Source: an uncultured Asticcacaulis sp. (GTDB lineage Bacteria > Pseudomonadota > Alphaproteobacteria > Caulobacterales > Caulobacteraceae). From it: a DNA stretch of 44,260 nucleotides. The stretch is taken from contig CAMLIY010000005.1 of NCBI GenBank assembly GCA_946480125.1, positions 1 to 44,260 on the forward strand, written 5' to 3'. Both the position numbers and the translations under genes were made by a program. Below the pieces are notes generated by a model. That model saw only the letters and a list, made by a program, of their open reading frames with translations. It was not told where the DNA came from and did no database searches. Within the stretch, counting starts at the first letter, position 1, and the number at the start of each line of letters is the position of its first letter. Shown here one piece after another: positions 39,608 to 44,260 of this stretch.

Positions 39608-41226
39608 AGCGCGTGCAGCGTCGTCAGGTCATAGCGGGCGCTGCCGCCGCCTTGACCACGGTGGTCAGCTCGACTCTGACGGCGCTGGCCCGACCGTCGC
39701 CTGCCCAGCCCCTGCCTGTAGCAACAACGTGCTATGGTCAGGTACGCGGCCAGATTGATGCGGGCATTCTGGTCTTCAAAGGCGTGCGCTACGGCGCCGA
39801 TACCGCGCCCAATCGCTTTCGCCCGCCGCGCCAGCCAGAACCCTGGATCGGCATAAAGGATGCCTTCACTTCTGGCGCGCCGTGCCCGCAAGCCGCCAAG
39901 ACCGATATCGCCGCTAGCGAAGATTGCCTGTTCCTCAATATCTGGACCCCCCGTTTGAACGATGGGGCCAAGCGTCCGGTGCTGGTCTATATCCACGGCG
40001 GTGCTCACGCGAATGGCGACGGGTCTTCTCCGCTCTATGACGGCGTCAATCTGGCACGCAAGGGTGATGTCGTCGTGGTGACGCTGAACCACCGGCTCAA
40101 TGTGTTTGGTTACGGTTATTTCGCCCGCTTGGGAGCCGCCGCCGGTGATCCTGATTTCGACTATTCTGGCAATGTCGGGCATCTGGACCTGATCCAGGCT
40201 TTGCAATGGGTGCGGGACAATATCACCGAATTTGGTGGCGATCCCGGCAATGTCACCCTGTTTGGCCAGTCCGGCGGCGGTGGCAAGATCATCGGCCTGA
40301 TGGCCATGCCGGCCGCCAACGGACTTTACCGGCAATGCCTCACCATGAGCGGCCAGCACGTCACAGCCAGCGCGCCGATGAACGGCACAATCCGCGCCAA
40401 GGCCTATCTCGCAACCTTGGGGTTGAAGCCTGAACAGGTCAGCCAGTTGAAGACCCTGCCTGCGGAGACATTGGTGGCGGCCCTAAGCATGAAGGACCCG
40501 ATTGTCACGAAGGACAATATCCTGTTCGCCGCTACCCTAGACTACAAGACCTTGTTCCGTCATCCGATGTACCCGGACTCGCCCGCAGAGACCGCTCATG
40601 TGCCGCTGATCATTGGCAATACCCATGATGAAACCGCCGCCTTCATGCGCGAGATGATGATTGCCAACGACACCACCTGGGACAATTTGCCCGAACGCCT
40701 GGCGCGCGAAGAACTGGTCGATATCGCACCGGAATGGGTCATCGCCCATTACAGGCAATGGTATCCGGACTGGACGCCGACCGATGTGCTGCGCGCCGCC
40801 GCCACGGCCGGGCGAAGCTGGCGCCCCCACCTGATCCAGGCCGAGGCCAGAGCCGCACGGAGGGGCGCTACATGGATGTATCAACTGGATTTCGGTTCGC
40901 CATTATATGACGGTCGACTGGGCGCCTATCACGCCTATGATATTGCCTTGGTTTTCGACAATATCGACAAGCCCGGATCGAATGTCGGCGATACGCCCGA
41001 GCAACGCGCTGCCGCACAGACCGTGGCCGACCAGATGCGCACAATGCTGCTTGCCTTTGCCCGCACCGGCAATCCACAGAATGCCCTGATTCCAAACTGG
41101 CCGACATATGATCTAGGCCAGCGCAGCACGCTGATCTTTGATATTAATCCACGCATAGAAAACGACCCGCGGTCTCGCGAACGCTGTCTTTTTGCTGGTG
41201 TGCCCTATCTCAAGCCAGGTACATAA
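39604..41226 (+). CDS. Type-B carboxylesterase, exported (Tat-like signal)
   Basis: The protein has 540 aa from a GTG overlapping the kdgD stop. A twin-arginine-like signal ([16 protein letters not shown]) is followed by the type-B esterase signature [11 protein letters not shown], the oxyanion loop YIHGGAH, nucleophile Ser223 in FGQSGGGGK, a Glu in NTHDETAAF and the catalytic His in [12 protein letters not shown]. It probably cleaves an ester on the substrate, such as methyl, feruloyl or acetyl groups on uronic-acid-containing plant oligomers; the exact ester cannot be read from the sequence. Translational coupling to kdgD ties it to sugar-acid catabolism. Confidence 0.88.
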   Translation: MKRVQRRQVIAGAAAALTTVVSSTLTALARPSPAQPLPVATTCYGQVRGQIDAGILVFKGVRYGADTAPNRFRPPRQPEPWIGIKDAFTSGAPCPQAAKTDIAASEDCLFLNIWTPRLNDGAKRPVLVYIHGGAHANGDGSSPLYDGVNLARKGDVVVVTLNHRLNVFGYGYFARLGAAAGDPDFDYSGNVGHLDLIQALQWVRDNITEFGGDPGNVTLFGQSGGGGKIIGLMAMPAANGLYRQCLTMSGQHVTASAPMNGTIRAKAYLATLGLKPEQVSQLKTLPAETLVAALSMKDPIVTKDNILFAATLDYKTLFRHPMYPDSPAETAHVPLIIGNTHDETAAFMREMMIANDTTWDNLPERLAREELVDIAPEWVIAHYRQWYPDWTPTDVLRAAATAGRSWRPHLIQAEARAARRGATWMYQLDFGSPLYDGRLGAYHAYDIALVFDNIDKPGSNVGDTPEQRAAAQTVADQMRTMLLAFARTGNPQNALIPNWPTYDLGQRSTLIFDINPRIENDPRSRERCLFAGVPYLKPGT

Positions 41227-41534
41227 GCAAAGACATGTTTAAGGCGAATTGTATTGAATAAGTCGACGGCGTCGAATTCCGTCCTTTAATTGTTCATGGG
41301 CGAACCCTAATCGAGATAATTGCAGGGCCTTTTGGGGCTGTAATTTCACCAACTCGGAGCACGATCCGCCGTGTGCGGGGGCACTCATTGTATATCGCCA
41401 CTGCAAAAGTATTCAGGACACACGGCCAGTTTTCAATGAACAGACGCCTTAAAGGGTGAGAAAATCTCGCCTGGCGGCGGACGATCTGGCTCGGTAGGTG
41501 TGCGCCCATTGCGGAAGTTTGGCCTTGATTTTCA

Positions 41535-41827
41535 ACCCGCACCGCAAACCGGACATATCAAACATCTGTGTTATACTGAGGTTATGCAGAAGCGAGTTGC
41601 GGTGGGAGGGCTGGCGGAGAAACCGTTATGTCTGAAGATCAATTCCCCTGCCACATTCCCCCATGGAACAAAGGCCTCTTGGTTGGCCAGAAGAAGCCGC
41701 TTCAGCCGAAGCACGTTTGGTCAATTCGCGTGAGGCTGGAACTGTCCAAATCTCCCAGAGACCTTGCGCTCTTCAATCTGGCCATCGACAGTAAACTTAG
41801 AGCTTGCGACCTGGTCCGCCTGCGCGT
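41535..41827 (+). repeat. Right direct-repeat copy (upstream and 5' part of recombinase gene)
   Basis: This is the partner of the relic at 30785-31072, in the same orientation, about 10.75 kb apart. The repeat includes about 90 nt upstream of the recombinase ATG. The stretch 41227-41534 otherwise contains no gene I can support. Confidence 0.75.
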
Positions 41828-42251
41828 CAATGATCTTTGCCAGGCCGGAAAAGTTCGCGACAGAGCATCAATTGTTCAACAGAAAACCGGCCGACCTGTG
41901 AAATTTGAAATAACCGAACACACGCGATTGGCCATCGAGCGACTGCTCGAAAATTTACCTGCCAGTGGATCCGGTTACCTGTTTCCAGGTCGATCTAAAC
42001 AACGCCCTCACATCTCGACGCGGCAATACTCCCGGATCGTTCACACATGGGTTGAGAGTATCGGTCTTGAGACAACGATGTATGGCACACACACAATGCG
42101 CCGAACAAAAGCGTCTCAGCTGTATCGCAAGACCGGGAATTTACGTGCTGTGCAGCTTTTGCTCGGGCACACAAAACTGGAAAGCACGGTAAGGTATCTC
42201 GGTATTGAGGTCGATGACGCTTTAGAAATGGCCGAGCAGATCGACCTGTAA
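41628..42251 (+). CDS. Tyrosine recombinase (phage-integrase family), short form
   Basis: The protein has 207 aa with GGAG 8 nt before the ATG. The full catalytic set is present: Arg58 in SKLRACDLVRLRV, Lys86 in VQQKTGRP, His155 and Arg158 in HTMRR, His181 in LLGHTKL and nucleophile Tyr190 in TVRYLG. The core-binding domain is short or absent, as in single-domain integrases of about 200 aa found on alphaproteobacterial islands. A decayed left copy at 30785-31072 and the catabolic genes between suggest the enzyme or its duplication mobilised the module. The product looks active. Confidence 0.88.
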   Translation: MSEDQFPCHIPPWNKGLLVGQKKPLQPKHVWSIRVRLELSKSPRDLALFNLAIDSKLRACDLVRLRVNDLCQAGKVRDRASIVQQKTGRPVKFEITEHTRLAIERLLENLPASGSGYLFPGRSKQRPHISTRQYSRIVHTWVESIGLETTMYGTHTMRRTKASQLYRKTGNLRAVQLLLGHTKLESTVRYLGIEVDDALEMAEQIDL

Positions 42252-42322
42252 CTTTAGCTTGAGGCACCCGGCTGCCCACTTCCGCCGGGTGCCCGAAAAG
42301 CAGTGTGTACTTATAAGAGTCA

Positions 42323-42499
42323 TTAGTCCTTAACCATATCTGTGGTGACCGACTTGAGACCCTTCTTTATGCGCTGAATTTCTGTGTTGAGTTGCGTTAT
42401 AGCGCCATCGATCGCCTGCCTAAACCATCTTGGCCATGCGAGTTGTAGGTTGATTGAAAGTCGAACCGACCCAAATTCGGCACGGGTGGAGATAACCGA
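42323..42499 (-). pseudogene. Possible C-terminal gene fragment, 58 codons
   Basis: A minus-strand frame ending at 42323 reads AEFGSVRLSINLQLAW, AIDGAITQLNTEIQRIKKGL and TTDMVKD. It has good amphipathic character but no ATG, GTG or TTG in frame after the preceding stop. It could be the tail of a truncated gene, or a short cistron with a non-standard start downstream of the exported protein. I do not recognise it. Confidence 0.3.
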
Positions 42500-42522
42500 T
42501 TAACGGGCCATAAGCGGGCCTT

Positions 42523-44082
42523 CTAAAATTGCGACTCGTGCACCTCAACCTTGCCATATAGCGGGCCGAAATTCGAAGATGAGGACGCCACCGTCACCAG
42601 AATAGCTGCGCCCTGTCGCTCGAAGCTGATCACCCTGTCCCATAAATAAAGCTTGGCGATGCCATGCACGTCAAAGCTAAGGTCGTAAGAGCGAGGGCAA
42701 ACAAACACATCGTCCTTCACTATGCCCAGACGCACTTCGACCTGGGACTTATTGACCCACCCAAGGCGCATCTGCACGGTGTCGATTGTTGGACTGGGGT
42801 CGGGATCGGTGGCGAGATCAAGCGGCGTATAGTGCGTGGCTACGACGCCAGAACCGTAGCCATCTATCTGCCAACCTTTATCCAGTTGTCCGCCTCCCCG
42901 GTCGGTTGGCGACTGCGGGATGCACAGTGTTGCTGGGCGTGGCCCCGTCCATGGATGCACCGCGCCGAGGGCGCACCAAAGGGCATTCTGATAGGCCTGG
43001 CCGTTGGCCTGGTAGGCTGTCTCCACCGAAGCGTAGGCGTATGCACCCGCATCTAGTGCAGCAAAAGCTCCCGCGAGCGTTCCGGGCACCGGTAGGGCTG
43101 TCTTCAATCGGTAGCGCATCGTTAGGTTGGCCTTACCGGTCAAGATTATATCGCCCTTGGCAAGAGGTTTGTTGGTTATGGTGACGGTCTCGGGATTGAC
43201 CTGCTCCGAGCCGAAGAGCCACGGCGTGTCGATGACCGACTGAACGGGCACCATTGTCTGTTCGGTGGCAGAACTGGATGAGCGGGTCGACTCTGGTAAG
43301 CTTGCAGTAGTCACAGGATTGGTCGGAATGGCGTCTTGGGGTAATGGCATCGATGTCGACGCGGAAAAAGTTTTGGTCGAGGAACCGTAATTTAGCTCGG
43401 CACCATCAATCGTGACATCGACCGGTTGTGGATACTCCCTATAGCCGAATAGCTTTTCTACGCCCGCGTCGAGATAGCGATAGGTTACAACCATATCCGA
43501 TACCGGACTGGCGACGATATAACCCTTGCCATTTGTCAGGGGGATCGGTTTATTTAACACGTCCGGATCACCCAGACCGATCTCAACCGTGAAATCCTTT
43601 GTCGCAGTAGGTACAGTCTCATCAACCTCTGGCTCTGGCGCACCATCGGTCTGCACCGGAAGTGAAACGCTCGCGGTAAATGTCACGTCTTGGTTCTCTT
43701 GCGCCCAGATTGCTTTGCCTTGATCGTGTAACAGGCAAATTTGGTGCACCTCTTTTTGCATTAAGGTGCACCAGATGATCTTCCCTTGATAAGGCCATTG
43801 CGGCGGTACTGCGAAAAGTGCCGTTCCTTTAGGCAATGTGACGTCACCTCCTGGCCCTGTCAGGATCAGCGATGCGGCCAGCACTCCTGTACGCCGGTAC
43901 GTCAGCTTCCTCCGATAGAACACTTGGCCTTTGGTCACTGGCCCGACAGTGACGTCGGGCGGGCCAATCGGTTTAAGTGCTGCCGATAGCTTCAACACCA
44001 GCGGTTTTACTGTGGTGGATTCGGCATTTGCAGAGCCAACAAACGTGAAAGTGAGTAAAATAGCGATGACAAATGATTTCAT
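42523..44082 (-). CDS. Exported protein of unknown function
   Basis: The protein has 519 aa from MKSFVIAILLTFTFVGSANAES, a clear signal peptide with an AxA site at about residue 20; AAGGGGG lies 8 nt before the ATG at 44082, so a longer frame to 44184 is rejected. The mature part is beta-rich with three similar sections (for example VTKGQVFYRRKLTYRRTGVL, GKGYIVASPVSDMVVTYRYLD, LAKGDIILTGKANLTMRYRL), suggesting repeated domains. Paired Cys residues occur in IIWCTLMQKEVHQICLL and ALWCALG with ATLCIP. A periplasmic or outer-membrane role is likely; no family was recognised. Confidence 0.6.
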   Translation of the reverse strand: MKSFVIAILLTFTFVGSANAESTTVKPLVLKLSAALKPIGPPDVTVGPVTKGQVFYRRKLTYRRTGVLAASLILTGPGGDVTLPKGTALFAVPPQWPYQGKIIWCTLMQKEVHQICLLHDQGKAIWAQENQDVTFTASVSLPVQTDGAPEPEVDETVPTATKDFTVEIGLGDPDVLNKPIPLTNGKGYIVASPVSDMVVTYRYLDAGVEKLFGYREYPQPVDVTIDGAELNYGSSTKTFSASTSMPLPQDAIPTNPVTTASLPESTRSSSSATEQTMVPVQSVIDTPWLFGSEQVNPETVTITNKPLAKGDIILTGKANLTMRYRLKTALPVPGTLAGAFAALDAGAYAYASVETAYQANGQAYQNALWCALGAVHPWTGPRPATLCIPQSPTDRGGGQLDKGWQIDGYGSGVVATHYTPLDLATDPDPSPTIDTVQMRLGWVNKSQVEVRLGIVKDDVFVCPRSYDLSFDVHGIAKLYLWDRVISFERQGAAILVTVASSSSNFGPLYGKVEVHESQF

Positions 44083-44260
44083 GATAGTCCCCCTTGGCTT
44101 TCGGATCTCCCGAAAATCACGCGGATACCAACCTATTCGAAGACCAATTTCAAGGAATAGAATTGCGACCGCTACATTTGTCACGCAAGGAGGGGGGGCA
44201 CCTACGCGCCCAATGCGGACGTCGTGATTTCGAGCCGATTGGTTCTCCTGAAAGCAGACT

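Noticed and set aside
26294..41419. AAAAGTATTCAGGA shared at about 26294 and 41406 as possible attachment site
   Set aside because: A 14-base match is expected by chance in a window of this size, and neither copy lies at a defined element end.
41294..41542. 82-codon minus-strand frame upstream of the recombinase
   Set aside because: No ribosome site, no motif, and it runs into the direct-repeat sequence.
1..44260. CRISPR arrays, tRNA or rRNA genes
   Set aside because: No regularly spaced repeats, cloverleaf-like tRNA sequences or rRNA motifs were seen on either strand.

Overview
The window looks like an accessory region, probably a conjugative plasmid or integrative element, of an alphaproteobacterium of the Caulobacterales or sphingomonad type (Asticcacaulis-like). 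The grounds are: a DUF3363 relaxase, TraF-type peptidase, DUF932, DUF736 and large ParB set typical of plasmids in that group; astexin/benenodin-style lasso-peptide precursors with an isopeptidase and a FecI/FecR-controlled TonB receptor; and receptors of the Caulobacter/Xanthomonas type. The species assignment is inference. I saw no tRNA, rRNA or CRISPR array.

Layout. 1-6.8 kb, minus strand: mobilisation and maintenance genes (5'-complete but window-truncated relaxase, transglycosylase, TraF, HTH protein, DUF932, DUF736, ParB-like), with a decayed inverted DUF736 copy at 4.3 kb. 7.0-20 kb: a lasso-peptide locus. Two FCD/GntR-type regulators and a small unknown gene precede two precursors (A1, A2), an intergenic terminator hairpin, the fused RRE-protease B and the cyclase C on the plus strand. 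The minus strand carries an unknown membrane protein, then sigma factor, FecR, TonB receptor and isopeptidase E. The sigma factor has an XRE-type HTH fused in front of an ECF module. Two tandem XRE regulators with duplicated palindromes over their start codons lie divergent from it. HU and GntR gene relics end the region at 20.5 kb.

20.5-25.9 kb, minus strand: a compact six-gene operon with overlapping start and stop codons. It encodes a coiled-coil membrane protein, a membrane-anchored VWA-like protein, a MotA/ZorA-like channel with a long coiled-coil tail, a MotB/ZorB-like OmpA-domain partner, a small unknown protein, and a membrane-anchored staphylococcal-nuclease-like enzyme with its catalytic residues intact. 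I do not recognise this set as a named system. A Zorya-like, ion-driven envelope defence machine with a periplasmic nuclease is the most exciting hypothesis in the window.

26.4-30.7 kb: a third, orphan lasso precursor whose stop codon seems to have mutated; a RelB/ParE-type toxin-antitoxin pair; a LuxR-HTH membrane-protein cluster; an XRE regulator; and a DUF3885 protein. 30.8-42.2 kb: a sugar-acid or polysaccharide utilisation module (TonB receptor, LysR, exported 618-aa protein, MFS transporter, KdgD-type dehydratase, type-B carboxylesterase), flanked in direct orientation by a decayed and an intact copy of the same tyrosine recombinase gene. 42.3-44.1 kb: a gene fragment and an exported protein of unknown function.
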